Positions 37,363 through 49,505 of a stretch of 64,000 nucleotides of DNA are shown here, piece after piece. Source of the stretch: Paramecium sonneborni (Eukaryota > Ciliophora > Oligohymenophorea > Peniculida > Parameciidae); the NCBI GenBank assembly GCA_905182985.1, contig CAJJDN010000061.1:390664-454663 (forward strand), read 5' to 3'. The notes below the pieces were generated by a model that searched no databases, had not been told where the DNA came from, and was given only the letters and a program-made list of their open reading frames with translations. The position numbers and the translations under genes were made by a program. The first letter of the stretch is position 1. Each line of letters opens with the position of its first letter.

Positions 37363-38527
37363 ATGAAGTTTCATTTAATTTCCCCTTCAACTACTTCATT
37401 TACTCCTATATGGACATCATAATAATAGAAACGTCCTTAGATTAAATTAAGTGAGTTGGCAAAATTTACATAATTACAGCTACCAAAATAAGAGGATAAT
37501 CAAAAAGCATTAGAGTACAAATAAAGATAATAAAAATTGCTGAGATAATCAAAAAATAAACCACTTTTAAATGTTTTGACTAAATCATAAATGCTTTAAG
37601 GTTATTTATCAATGAGACCTTAATAATAATAGAAGAAATAAATAAAATCTAGATCATCATCTTTGATTAGTAAATTAAATTCTTCAAGTCCTGTTGTTTC
37701 AATAAATGAATCTCCAAAAATTGTTAGAGAGGAAAGCTAAATAATGAATTAACCAATGTAATAAATTCAACTTATTGAAGAGCAGCAATTAAGTCCAAAA
37801 GTCATAAAACCATTAAAATAAGAAGCATATGCTAAAGCTTTAGATTTTATAAGGCCAGAAACTCCTTTAAATTTTCGATGTTTAGTTTAAGATATTTCAT
37901 ATAAAAAACATAAAATAAATGTTAATGCAATAATAAAGGATATGATTAATAAATTATAAATACTAAGAAGATTAGAAATTAAATATATAGATAAACGAAT
38001 TTGGTCAAATTAACCATTTTAGAAGCGAAATTAATATAGTTTTATAAAAGCATGCAAGACAGGTAATTTAAATTTAGTGAAAGAATTACTTGAGTAAGAT
38101 AGATTTTTAAACTTTGGTTTTGATTATGTAAATAAAAATTAAATATATTTAGATTCATTAGACAGGATTGCATTGGGCAGTTAAAAGATCTCATATACAA
38201 TTGGTTAAATATCTGTTAAAAATAGGATGTGATGTTGATGCTTAAGATCTAATAGGTAGGCCAGCATTGTATTTTGCAATAGAATAAAAGGATGCGAAAA
38301 CAGTTAAAGTAAAAATATGAATAAAATTAATGTAGTTATTACTAGAAAATAATGCAATCCCTTGGAGTACTTAAAAAATTACTTATTCTAAACTTTGCAA
38401 TGATGATCTTTAGATAATGTTGTTATTGAATAAAGCAAGAAAAGTACATGTTATATATCGAATGGTTGATGCAAAAAAGAGAATATAAATAAAATAGAAA
38501 GCGTTGACTGGATTATTTGATGTTTGA
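37363..38527 (+). CDS. Ankyrin-repeat protein
   Basis: 370 aa; introns 38128-38152 (25 nt) and 38309-38335 (27 nt, with an in-frame TGA so retention would be detectable). The N-terminal ~220 residues are Gln/Ser-rich and disordered with SP sites. The C-terminal ~130 residues hold ankyrin repeats: SFIKACKTGNLNLVKELLEQ, TGLHWAVKRSHIQLVKYLLK, IGRPALYFAIEQKDAKTVKL. The tail is basic (VDAKKRIQIKQKALTG). It is likely an adaptor; partner unknown. The ATG at 37363 is preceded by a short upstream ATG that stops immediately. Confidence 0.85.
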
Positions 38528-38548
38528 CTATAATTGATAAATTAAAAT

Positions 38549-39904
38549 ATGTATAATTAATTTATTGATGATGGAGGATAAGAAAGATAAATCTAATATT
38601 TAGTTGATTTAGGTATTATGTTATTTAAGAAAGGATTTCCTGAAAGAAAAGCAAGAAGAGGAGTAGAATAATTTGGTTATACAATATCTTTAGAAGATTT
38701 GATTAATAAAATTTTAGATATGAGTGATGATAATTCAAAGAAGTCAAATGGAAATAAAATCAGTTTGATTCATTTTTCAGATTCTAGCAGTGAAAAAAAC
38801 TCTCCTTTTAACTAACCTTTATAATAATCATAATCTTAAAAATAAAATTAGGGTAAATAGATTTAATACCCTCAAAAATAAATGAGTAAGTAATTATAAT
38901 AGCAATAAAAACCATAATAATAATACTAATAATAGTAATAACTTTAATAATAGAATTAATACTAGCAATAAGTTTAGCTACAAAAATAATAATTATTTTA
39001 ATATTAATAGCCTTTTGAACATGAAGAATTTGCTTAATGTTAAGTTTGTTTCACTTAACCAATATAATGGGTTCATTTTGAATGTAAACATAAATTCTGT
39101 TAACCATGTGTGATTAAGAATATAAAAGCATCAAGAATAAGAAAGACAGAATAAGTTACTTGTTTATAAGAAGATTGCCATTAAAAATTAATTAAAGAAG
39201 AGATTCATTTAGTTAGTAATGAACTTTTACCATAAATAGATGTATATTTTATTTATTTATAATAATAATTTAGATTGAACCATATTAAGAACCAATATGT
39301 ACAAAATGTAAATTACCAATAGTAGCTCATAAATTTAAATTGTTTTCTAATGCATGTGATAATGCAGAATTCACTATATTAAGTGCCTGTATTAAACATG
39401 ATGAAGAAGGAAATCAACTTTAAAGATGTCCTTAATGTGGTATATGGGTTTAAAAATCTAAAGGGTGTAACTCGGTTTTATGTTCGTACATTTTTTATTT
39501 ATAAAAAGATTAGCTATTGTAAATTTAATTGGTGTTGGTTATGTAGAAGAGAATGTGATAGTAATCATTATGTATTTTTTAATCCTGTTGGATGTCCAGG
39601 TTTAGGAGCTGAAGAATTTACTATTGAATAATATCCTTGCCATAAAATATGTTGGATTAGAGTAAAAGTAATTTTAATCTATTTCCTTTTAATTTTACTA
39701 TGTATCATTGTATATCCTTTTTTTGTTGCTTAAGTAATTATAAGAAGAATGAACATTGATACTCAAGGAAATATTTGTTATCGTTTATTAATCTATACTG
39801 GAATTGCAATTTTATTTTTAGTATTATCTTGTTTAGCTATCTTTCCAGGAATTATTATTTTTATTGTTTCAGAAAAAGCAAGAAGAACAGTATTCGTTGG
39901 TTGA
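38549..39904 (+). CDS. RBR-type E3 ubiquitin ligase with two membrane segments
   Basis: 431 aa; introns 39242-39273 (32 nt, longest seen here) and 39486-39513 (28 nt). After a long Gln-rich linker come RING1 (CQVCFTQP...HKFCQPCVIKNI), an IBR-type region (EPICTKCKLPIVAHKFKL) and RING2 with the catalytic-type Cys context (CPQCGIWVQKSKGCNSVLC, then CKFNWCWLC). Two hydrophobic helices follow (VILIYFLLILLCIIVYPFF; IAILFLVLSCLAIFPGIIIF), as in RNF144/RNF19 ligases anchored in internal membranes. RBR ligases take ubiquitin from an E2 onto their own RING2 cysteine before passing it to the substrate. The start is 22 bp after the preceding stop. Confidence 0.9.
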
Positions 39905-39947
39905 TTTGAATTTATTTTTTTATTTATTATTTAATTAACGAATAAAT

Positions 39948-41504
39948 ATGGGGACTTAATAATCTCATGGATATGATTTATCATAATATTAATATTTAGA
40001 TCAAGTTGTTGATCCTATTTATGGAGAAGGCAAATTATTCTAAAAATATGAAACTGGAGAAATTATATGTCTTATTGAAAAAATTATATAAGAAGAATCA
40101 AAAAATTCAGAATTATCAATTAGGTTAGATCATCCTAATCTTCTAAAAATTTATCATTAATAAGTAAATGTTATGAAAGAATTATGTTCATCTATCACTA
40201 AATTATCAATTGTTTATGAATTTACTAGTCTTAATTTAATTACAAATATTAATCATAGAAAAAATAAAAATATTCCATTTACTTAACAATAATTATGGAG
40301 TCTTTTAATACAATCATTAGATGTATTAAAATATCTTAAATAATTCGAAATATATCCTTTAGATTTAAAGCATATTATGATTTCAAGTTAAGGGTCTATT
40401 AAACTTCATTCCATTTAATCTTAATATTTGAGTAATTACAAAAAATTACTCTATAATTTAACTGATCATATTCATATTTCACCTGAAGAATTAGAATGTT
40501 TAAAAAAAAGAGACATGATTCTCAATATAGATTATGAAAAATGTGAATTGTTCTAATTAGGTTTAACCTGTTTATATGCTGCTTCATTAATTGACACTAA
40601 TGATATCTTTGATTTAAACACATTTTCATATTCATAAAATGCTATTTAATAAAGAATTCAATAACTTTAATATTCAACAGAATTTAAGTAAACTCTTAAC
40701 TAAATGTTAAGTCATGAACCCTAAAATAGAGGAACTTTTTATTCTTGGTTAAATTAATTATCATAAATGAATCTTGAAAACAATTTATTATTATTGATAT
40801 CTAAAGAATAGTAAGATAATCAAAAAAAGAATAATCAAAAATAAACTGATTATTATTAAATAGAATACTTACCATAAAATTATCCCTAATAAAAACTACC
40901 TGATATAGTTTCATCTCAATACTAAATTTCTTTATAATCAAATTTACCAATTTAAAATGTTCCTAAACAATTATAATCACAAAAACAACCTATTCATATA
41001 ATAACTCCTGATTAATCTAGAATTTCTAAAGAAATTAAGAGATCATAATTATCTCTATAACATCCACATGATTATAACAAAATTGAATAATAATTTTTTC
41101 AAGAATCAGGATTAACACTATAAACTTAAAATGATGAAAATTTTGATAATTAATAATTCAAATAATAATAGCCTTAAATTCAATTCAATTCATATAATAA
41201 CCCAAACTATTTTTCTAATTTATCATCAAACAATAATTTTATTAAGACTTCACAATAACTTCCATAAAAACAAACATTTTCTATTCATGATTAAACTTAA
41301 CAGTTAACAAAAGTAATGAATGTATTGTAATAAAATAATTACTATTCATAATAATAATAAGTAGTTGAAAAATAATCACAAATTTCATAATATAGTAATA
41401 AAAGCTAAATTGAAGAGAAAATTGAGTAAGCAGTATAGTCATCCAAAATGGCATTATAAAAATTTGATTTTGCCCTTTAATCAACAACTAAAAAGAGGGT
41501 CTGA
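39948..41504 (+). CDS. Predicted pseudokinase
   Basis: 518 aa, intronless. Residues ~30-270 follow the kinase fold: HPNLLKIYHQQ, a hinge-like IVYEFTSL, LLIQSLDVLKYLKQF, and a late-lobe FQLGLTCLYAAS. The catalytic residues are missing: HRD is replaced by YPLDLKHIMI, DFG by IKLHSIQ, and there is no clear glycine loop or APE. It is probably a non-catalytic scaffold or regulator. The remaining ~230 residues are Gln/Asn-rich and low-complexity. If the kinase reading is wrong it is simply a hypothetical protein. Confidence 0.7.
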
Positions 41505-41556
41505 TAAGTTTAATATTTATTTATTATATCACTTATATTTTTATTAATAAAAATTG

Positions 41557-43174
41557 ATGTGGTTAGAAAACAATGAAGGAGATATTCCTAAAGATTATGC
41601 TAAACTAAAATAATAAAATATTAAGTTAAGAAATGAATTGAAATAAATTAATGAATTTTTAACTAAATAAATCGAAAAAAAATAGGATCAACAAAATAGT
41701 CATAGAAATTAATTAAACATTAATAGTGAATTGAGGGAAGGTTTAATTTTATAATTATTTTAGATACTCTAAGAGCTGAATTATAAAATGCTTAAAAATA
41801 AATAAAGATTCAATTGAAATAAATTTAAATTCTATAAAATAGGCAAGAAATGCTTTCATTAGATAAGTATGTGTAATTCTAATAATTTTAGTATTGTTCA
41901 ATTATAATCATAAGTAAAGAAATTAATGGATAAAATAAAAGAACTTGAATAGGAAAAAAAAACTTTAATTAATATAAATGGAAAACAAGAAAAAAAGTTA
42001 ATTCAACTGTCTTAAGATGATTTTATTAAGAATAGAATAGATTAATTAGAATAAGAAAATATAGTTCTAAAATAAAAAGTAATCGCACAAAATAAAACTG
42101 AAAGATCTTAATCTGTGTAAACAGCTAAGATTGAACCAATGATAAAACCTATTTAATTAACGTAAAAACAATAAGAATTGATAAGAGAGAAGGATCTTTT
42201 TATAGTATAATTAAATGATATTTTTATAGTCTTAATTATAAGAAAAATTAGGAGAGTAAGAAAAACATATCAGAATATTGAATAATCTGAAAAGTTAATA
42301 TGATAAATAAATTAATGGAATGACTCATAGAATTAAGTAACTTGAAACACAATTAATGATTTTAAGTTAGTAATTGTAAGAGAAAGTAATCGAAATTTTG
42401 TATTCAATAGAATTCTGAATTGAACAGAAAAAATCATTTATTACCAAATTTAAGTGCCAGAAATAATAGATATTAATAATAAAAAATAAATTTGAGTGTT
42501 GATAATAGCTTAAATGATAAACCTAAGAATCTTCTTCAATTAAATTATTAATAGTATACATAAGCAACTACTTAATTAAAGTCTAAAAGTTAGTAATCTT
42601 AAAAGTTTTCTTCATAAACGTAAAGAACTCAAAATTTGTAAACTACTGAATAAAATCAAGATTTAAAAATTATTAGAATAGAATAAGTTGGCAAATAAAA
42701 TTTATTGGAATTTCATTATGATATTCCTTAGTATTTGAGATTATATAATCTAAAATTATGGTGGAAGAACGATTACTTATCTGGTTTATAAGCATATTAC
42801 CATAGTGTTGATTAGATAGTGTATGGTTAAATATTCTGTTTAAGTAATTTAGAGGAATAAAACCCTTAAATATTTGAATTAAATTAATCTGATTGGATAA
42901 ATTAAATTGGATTTGGTTTTGAAAAAGATAAAATAAGTATAATGATAAATATAAATTTAAATAGAATTTGTAAAGATAATTTCAAATTAAAATTGTGTTT
43001 TGAAATTTGGAAGTGAAATGGAGAAAATTGAAGAAATAAGATATGGATTAAATGAAATTATAGGGACAATAGAAGTTTCTTTTAATGAATGTATAATATT
43101 TAATTTTTATTTTAGTGTTTATAGCAAGCATTGGTTTTAAAATATTTGATGAGAGATTATTTGATAAAATATGA
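41557..43174 (+). CDS. Hypothetical protein: coiled coil plus C-terminal folded domain
   Basis: 491 aa; six introns (41741-41763, 41867-41891, 42205-42229, 42386-42410, 42995-43013, 43091-43115) whose removal gives one clean frame ending at TGA. The first ~230 residues are coiled coil (KLKQQNIKLRNELKQ, KLMDKIKELEQEKKTL). A Ser/Gln-rich linker follows. The last ~150 residues look like a beta-rich domain (LKIIRIEQVGKQNLLEF, LRLYNLKLWWKNDYLSGLQ, WINQIGFGFEKDKISIMI). I cannot name it; a C2- or lectin-like fold is possible. The fifth intron, 19 nt starting GTG, is the least certain boundary. Confidence 0.75.
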
Positions 43175-43239
43175 TTACTATATTACTTAATTTTTGTATT
43201 TTAAATGTAGTAACGTTTTGTTTTTTTAATTGTTTATAC

Positions 43240-43507
43240 TTATTTTGATTATTCAAATAAAGCTTCTTATTCAATAGATTAAGCTTTAGATCTTAAGTCC
43301 GTTTAATTGACTTCAGTATCAATTACAATCTTTTTTTCTCTCGTTTCTGCAATAGCTCTATCAACAATAGCTTCTCCTTCAGCATTAAACTTAACACTTT
43401 ATGAATATTTTTTCAATAATTTTATTTTTAGTTTCTCCTGCTTTAACTTTATCAAGTAATTGTTATACACATAATTATCTTTTATATTCTTATTCTAATT
43501 TTAACAT
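43240..43507 (-). CDS. Small hypothetical protein, apparently frameshifted
   Basis: The ATG at 43507 opens MLKLEQEYKRQLCVQQLLDK...NKIIEK. The sense then jumps to the next frame: YSQSVKFNAEGEAIVDRAIA, ETREKKIVIDTEVNQTDLRS and so on. The switch is at a run of six A's on the coding strand (43408-43413); deleting one A would make one frame. No intron fits. The stop is also unclear, since the second frame stays open into the neighbouring convergent gene. Either an indel in the assembly or a decaying gene. Family not recognised. Confidence 0.45.
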
Positions 43508-43974
43508 AAATGTTTAGATTGCATTTCTTGGATATATTAAAATCAATAAATTTATTTTCAATTTTACTTAAAAGTATTATTTTCAATTCAAAAAAATTTT
43601 AAAAGAAATTTATTTTAAACTCATATATAATATATTTATCAATATATTTCTTAATTATTGTTTAATTGTTTGTTATAATATTTTTAATGTAAAAAATATA
43701 TCACTACATTTAAATCCTCCCATTTTTCATCTTTTATAAAAATATAAAAGAAATGCAGTTCGTTTATATTTTTTTTTTAAAAATTATATTTTTCATTAAA
43801 AAGGCTTATGTTTAATCTGTTATTAATAACGATTGATTTTTAATCTTATCATCATTTATTTCAATATCTTTAAATATATATATGTAATATATATTTCTAC
43901 TAAAAATTACCCCAAACATGCTTCTTGATCTCTTTTTTTTTAATAAATTTTATAACTCTGTTTTAATATTAATT
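43508..43974. other. Intergenic, no gene seen
   Basis: 467 bp of AT-rich sequence with long T and A runs and no open coding frame on either strand. Confidence 0.5.
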
Positions 43975-44550
43975 ATGAAAAAAGTTGATTATGATCTATT
44001 AGTGATTGATAAAATCAATATGATCTAATATCGCAAAATAATTAGATGCAGTTAAGATGCTTCAGTACATCATTTAAAATAAAAACTATCCTCAAACATC
44101 AAATGTAGCTTCGCAATTATTTTTAATGAAGAGATTCTAACTGAAGGAATGCCTCTCAAAGAAATATTTTCTAAGCATATATAGAATTGCATCCATCTCA
44201 ATTTTATAGAAGAGCCTATACCTGATTAGATAAAAAGACCTTAATATCAACCCAAGTAGTGTTTAAAGAAAATGCCACAAGATGAGTATCAAGAAATCTA
44301 AATTGATCAATTCTAACTAAGCAAAATTTTACAAAGTTAAGAGCCAATTATAATTGATGTAGATCAAAAGTCTCCTAAATGTTGCTTATCTTGTTAAACA
44401 AAAAAATAAATTCTTTCTAATTATTAAGTTTCCATTGAAAGTCTCTTAGAAGAAAATGCTGAATTAAAACAATAAATTTCAGAATTAGAAAAATAAAATA
44501 GAATCAGTATTTATAATCAAAAAATAGAAAAATTAAAATAAAAAAAATGA
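43975..44550 (+). CDS. Hypothetical protein
   Basis: 191 aa, intronless. The N-terminal ~95 residues look folded (DYDLLVIDKINMIQYRKII, ASVHHLKQKLSSNIKCSFAI). A CCLSCQTKKQ segment near residue 140 has closely spaced cysteines but no full zinc-finger pattern. The C-terminus is a coiled coil (SIESLLEENAELKQQISELE). Family not recognised. Confidence 0.7.
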
Positions 44551-44713
44551 ATACAAAATAAACTTTATAAGCATTTGTATTATTTTATGGCAATCTTTTT
44601 CTAACTGGCATCATGAAATATTTCCCTTTTAAATTAAAAAATTCTTATATATGATAATAACACAAAACCACCAAAGTTTAAGAAATCGAACATCATTTTA
44701 AATTATAAAATAT

Positions 44714-45794
44714 TCAATTAAACAATTCTCTTAATTTATTTACTGATGTAACTACCTTTTCTCTGATAGTTTTTAATGTCAAATTAAATCCAACTTTAAT
44801 TCCAAAATCTACATCCATATATCCTTTTATTATTAAACTCGAATTGTTTTTCTAGCTTAGTTTTAAACCTCCTAATATTAATTAACCTTCTTATAATTAT
44901 TTTAAATTTTCTTCACTAATTATAGATTAATCAAATACAATTGATCTTGAAATCTGACTGTTTAAAATACTACATAATAATTTTCATTAATTTATCGAAT
45001 AGATTTAAAATATGTAAAATATTGTTGTTTGATCATTCCTTGTCTATTTAATGTAATTTGGCCTATAGATATTTCTTCGTTAAGTTTTTATAAATTATAA
45101 GTATTGATTAAATCGAAATTAAAGAGTTATTTTTCATTCAACCAATTTAAGAATGTTGTAATAGTAGTATTAAGTTCAAAGGAAAACCTATAATATAAAC
45201 ATTAATACTTTATTATCAAAAACATTTTTTTATTTCTCATTTTGTGTGAGGCATATAAATCAATATCTTAACCATTTACTAGAAATTCACCACTACCATC
45301 ATTTAAATCCTTATTAACAATTTCAATAAAATTTGTTAAAGCATCTTATGCATAAAATTGTAATTCTGTTAAATTAATATTATTTATGCTAGGTAATGTT
45401 ATTAACTATCCTTCCTTAAAAGAGAGTGGATATGGAGAGTCAATACTAGGATTAGTTTTGCATTCTTCATTAAGCATAAATTATTCTTATTCTTTATGAT
45501 TTTAATTTGAATTCATTTATGGAGAGCGAAGTGCTGAATTTTATTTATTCGAAACAGTTTCAAGTGTAATATCATTTTCATTTTTTTCATCTGCTTATGA
45601 CATTGTTCTTTCATTTGATTAAGTAGGATCTTATGTGAAACCTAATTATTAAAATTGAATTCACTTATTTATTAAGCATTTATTTTTCCTTAAGTTTCTT
45701 CAGCTGGATTATTTGAAAAATTGACTAATTGATGAGTTTATATCTAAGATACTGGTTTTGGTTTGAACATTTAAAAGCATTCTTTGCATTTCAT
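44714..45794 (-). CDS. START-like lipid-binding domain protein
   Basis: 338 aa; introns 45642-45664 (23 nt), 45188-45208 (21 nt) and 44954-44973 (20 nt). The N-terminal ~110 residues are disordered, starting MKCKECFQMFKPKP. The C-terminal ~210 residues resemble a START/Bet v1-type lipid pocket: LTNFIEIVNKDLNDG, FSFELNTTITTFLNWL, ENYYISRSIVFDQSII, GYMDVDFGIKVGFNL and the closing long helix REKVVTSVNKLREL. A role in lipid transfer is family-based inference. The 21-nt intron has no in-frame stop. Confidence 0.7.
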
Positions 45795-46033
45795 CAGTAA
45801 ATTTCCCATATATATGATATCGGTATAAAATTTTATGTTTATATTTCTATATTATCATTAATAAAATTATTAGTATATACATTTCATCTATAATATCTAA
45901 TATGTACTATTTAAATTAATGAATGAAATGAAAATCAAATAATAAAGTAATTTTCAGCAAACGTTTAAGTCTATCATCTCATAATAAAATATTAATTCCA
46001 TATCGAAATTTATAAAACTAAATAAAACAAGTC

Positions 46034-46456
46034 TCATAGTTCAAACGATTATTATTTTCTTGCCTTAAATGGATTCAACCAGATTCCATTATCACTCAAA
46101 TTAGTACTTTGTTCACCTACAAATCTAATTACTGTCATTGGACCTATTGAAGGTGATTCTCCAATAGTTTATTAAAATATAATGGCACTCTTTTTTGGTT
46201 TTTCACTAAAATATTATAGTAGAATTTACTAATAATCTTATTCTTTCTTTGCAGGATCAGTTTTAAATTAAATTCCCAATGATCTTAGATATGCAACGAC
46301 TCTTCTCTCTACTTCTAATTATTCTCTATTTTCACAATGAAATTATGGTAAGAAGCTATCTAATGATTCTACTGACTCAGTTACTCTTGAAAAATCTTCC
46401 AATATTTCTATTTTAGATCTTGATAAATCCTCAGCGAGTTTCTTACCATATTACAT
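46034..46456 (-). CDS. Small hypothetical protein
   Basis: 140 aa, intronless: MQYGKKLAEDLSRSKIEILE... The first ~60 residues are helical with a charged repeat (EQLEVERRVVAYLRSLGIQF). The C-terminal half looks beta-rich (SAIIFQQTIGESPSIGPMTV). No domain recognised. The clean frame with balanced composition supports a real gene. It diverges from the gene at 46628 with 171 bp between the starts. Confidence 0.7.
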
Positions 46457-46627
46457 TTGTATAAAAATGATTATTATAAATAAATTTTTAAACTTATCAA
46501 ATCAACTCAAGTAGTGTTAATAGTTTGGTATTAAATTCTTTAATATATATATATTAAATAATTTGAATAAGTTCTTTTCAGAACAAATATTTATTTTATT
46601 ATTTAATCAATAATATATATTTCCTTT

Positions 46628-47068
46628 ATGGACTCTTATCTCACGCTTGAATTAAGAAAAAGATTCAATTCTTCTATGACTTATTAAGAATATCTAGATG
46701 CTTACGATAAACCACCTCCAAAACCTAAATTAAAGTAATAAACCTAAATCAATTTTATTTAAGACCAAAAGAATCACCAGTCATTGCTGAATTACTTCTA
46801 TTAGAACCACCAAAAGGTCCCAAACCTCAATCATAAAAATTAGAGATATATGAACCAGATGAAATAATTCTAGAGGAATCAGAAACAGATGAAAGATCAA
46901 GGGCTCAATCCCCAATACAGAAACCTCCTTGTTATAAAGCTCTTAAAGCTAATGTAAAATAAATGATTTTTTAATTTATAGAATGTAAGAGTACGAAGCC
47001 AGAGTGAAAATTTTGGGTTTTCAGTGTATCGTTTCTTATCAAATAAGCAACAAGTCCCTAAATAATGA
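46628..47068 (+). CDS. Small proline-rich acidic protein
   Basis: 127 aa; introns 46735-46763 (29 nt) and 46954-46981 (28 nt). The middle is Pro/Lys then Glu-rich (PKESPVIAELLLLEPPKG, EPDEIILEESETDERSRAQS), and the C-terminus is basic (NNVRVRSQSENFGFSVYRF). Likely disordered; no domain recognised. The frame choice rests on both introns giving a single open frame divisible by three. Confidence 0.65.
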
Positions 47069-47082
47069 TAAAACTAAATTCA

Positions 47083-47256
47083 TCAAACTAATATCTAAAC
47101 TATTCCTAATTTATTCTAAACTTTTCTTATTTATTTCTATCTCTCAAATACTTCATTCTTATCTCTCACTGAACATTCTTAACACTCAAATATTTAATTC
47201 AAGATCAAAAGATGAATTATTTTGTTCAAATAAACTTTAAAATTAGTTTTACACAT
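47083..47256 (-). CDS. Possible 57-aa ORF
   Basis: An open frame MCKTNFKVYLNKIIHLLIL... continuing with a charged stretch (ECQECSVRDKNEVFERQKQI) and ending at TGA 15 bp from the convergent gene's stop. Composition looks protein-like but there is no other support. Confidence 0.25.
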
Positions 47257-47781
47257 GTAGATCCACTTAAGTACTTCGCAGTTAATTAACCAATCTATCA
47301 CAATAACATTCAAGTATTTCAATTTTCTAACTTAATCAAACAAACAAAAAATTATTTTCATGAGAATCATTTTAAATTGTTACAATTGAACTTAATGATC
47401 TTAATTTATTGATCAAAACATAAATTTTTAATATTAGTAATTTTTATTAGGCATTTATGAAATATTAACAAACAAAACTTTATTTTCGAATAATTTATAA
47501 ATTACAATATTTACAATTCCAAAATGTATTAAAAATCTTACTATAAGATCTAAAAAATCAATTTATTAATACTAAATAAGTGGAACAACTATGATTCTTC
47601 ATTAAGAACTATTAAAATCTATATAAAAGTTAAAAATTTTATTATTTAAGAGAATTTATTGTTTTAAATTTCTAATTAAATTATCATTTTAATTTAATTT
47701 AATACTGATGAGAATTTAATTTATTGTTGCATTTACAATTAAGAAAAGTTATCATAATTTAATGTTATATAATTGATTTTA
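47257..47781. other. Intergenic, no gene seen
   Basis: 525 bp of AT-rich sequence upstream of the small ORF and downstream of the crystallin gene's stop. No motif recognised. Confidence 0.5.
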
Positions 47782-49295
47782 TCAGAAATAGTTACCAAGA
47801 AACTTTTATTCTTTTTAAAAAACCATTTAAGCAAAGAAAACAGCATCTGTCAAACATTATTCACTTTGAGAGAATACATGTTTTTAACCTTCAAAATTAG
47901 GATGATCAAAAATAGTTAAAGTAGTTCCAGATGGTATTTATAGTGATCTGATCTCATATTAAAAATCTCTAAGTAATTTAATGATTAAATATACTTCAAT
48001 TAACCAAGATCTCCACAAGTCTTCATTGATTCCCCTTTGAAATAGCATTAATTGTAAATTATGACACAATCATTTCTCTCACTATATAAATATAGAGATG
48101 CATTACTTTACTAATATCTCATTATTATTAAAATTAATATCATTTGGATCAGCATTATTATTAGATTCTGTAGATTTATTTTCATCAACACTTTCTTAAG
48201 TTTGATTTTCAACAACAATTTATTATTATTCATCAATAATTTATGCTTCTGCATTATTTGATTCTTCATCAGGAATCAATTTAATTTCTTAATTAACAAG
48301 ATTTTAGTTTGTTGGAGAATCTTAAAATTCAATTGTCTCATCTTGAGTTTACGTTTATTCTTAATTATTTTCTTAATCTATTGATGTAACATCATACTAT
48401 TAAATATCTTCTTACTAGGCTTATGGCACATCATCAATATAATTTTCACTTTATTCAGCTTCTTGATTAACTTATTCATATTGTGTATCTGTATAAATTT
48501 CAGAACTTTAATCATTTTCAGATTCAACTTAAACATTTTATATTTCAGAATCCTATTGCTAAATTTCATCATTTTAAATTTCTGATTATTAAACAGAATC
48601 TGTTTCAGGATCAGCATAAAAATCTTGTTCACTTTGATTATTATCTACTTCTTATTTAGCATCATAGATATCTAATTCTTATTCAACTTAAACTTAAGGA
48701 TCTTCATTAAATTAATTATTTTCTTATAAATCCTAAATTTTTGAGTGCTCTTCATTTTAGGGCTAAATATCAACATCATTTTAAAATTCAACTTAGTTAT
48801 TGTTGATAATTTAATCATTTTATGTATCTTCAATGTATTCAATATTTTATACTGATTAATCATTATTATTATCTTAAACATCTTAAAATTGTTGTGAAAA
48901 TTCTTAATTTTATTGTTAAACATCATCATAATTATTTATATCTTGCTGTTGAACAATCTAAATTATTTGAGTCAAGTACTTCAATGTTGTTTTATGGACT
49001 TTCATTATCAGCGTTTAACATTTATTGTGATTCATCAGTATTATTAATATCAGTATTCAATTGAACATCATCTAAGTCTTATAATTAAGTAACTGAAGAA
49101 TTGTCATCTTAAGAAACTAAAGTAGTAGCCTCAACTTAAACATCTTGATTACTTATTTCATTTGTTTCCTCTATTACCTTATTTGCATCCTCTCTAACTA
49201 TATATATTATAATACTAGTTAGTTTATAAGAATGATAAGACCACAGTCATTTGTTATGTAGCTACCAATGCTAACAACAAAATGTAAATTTTCAT
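47782..49295 (-). CDS. Secreted protein with Gln/Glu/Asn-rich region and beta/gamma-crystallin domain
   Basis: 472 aa; introns 49194-49215, 48958-48979, 48082-48106 and 47969-47994 (22, 22, 25, 26 nt). It begins with a signal peptide (MKIYILLLALVATQ). About 300 residues of very acidic, Gln/Asn-rich repeat-like sequence follow (VESENDQSSEIYTDTQYEQ). The C-terminal ~100 residues form a beta/gamma-crystallin Greek-key pair: DCVIIYNQCYFKGESM, IRSLQIPSGTTLTIFDHPNF, EGQKHVFSQSEQCL. Ciliate dense-core granule proteins (Tetrahymena IGR/GRT-type) carry such C-terminal domains, so a trichocyst or other secretory-granule role is a reasonable inference; the acidic tract could bind Ca2+. Confidence 0.85.
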
Positions 49296-49505
49296 AATTT
49301 ATATTATATTTTATAAAACGAATCAATAAATTTTTTGGGTTCATCATTACATATTATATTTGATTCAAAAGAAATAGGAACACATAAATATTGATGATTA
49401 GATAAGTGAAAAGAGTATTAAATATTTTAGTAAAATAAAAAAATAATAATTTATTTAACTAACTTTGATACATAAATAATAATTGTATCTAATTAAAGTG
49501 AATCT

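Noticed and set aside
48378..49064. Several 80-85 aa ORFs, two on the minus strand and one on the plus strand
   Set aside because: They are out-of-frame readings of the Gln/Asn/Glu-rich region of the crystallin-domain gene.
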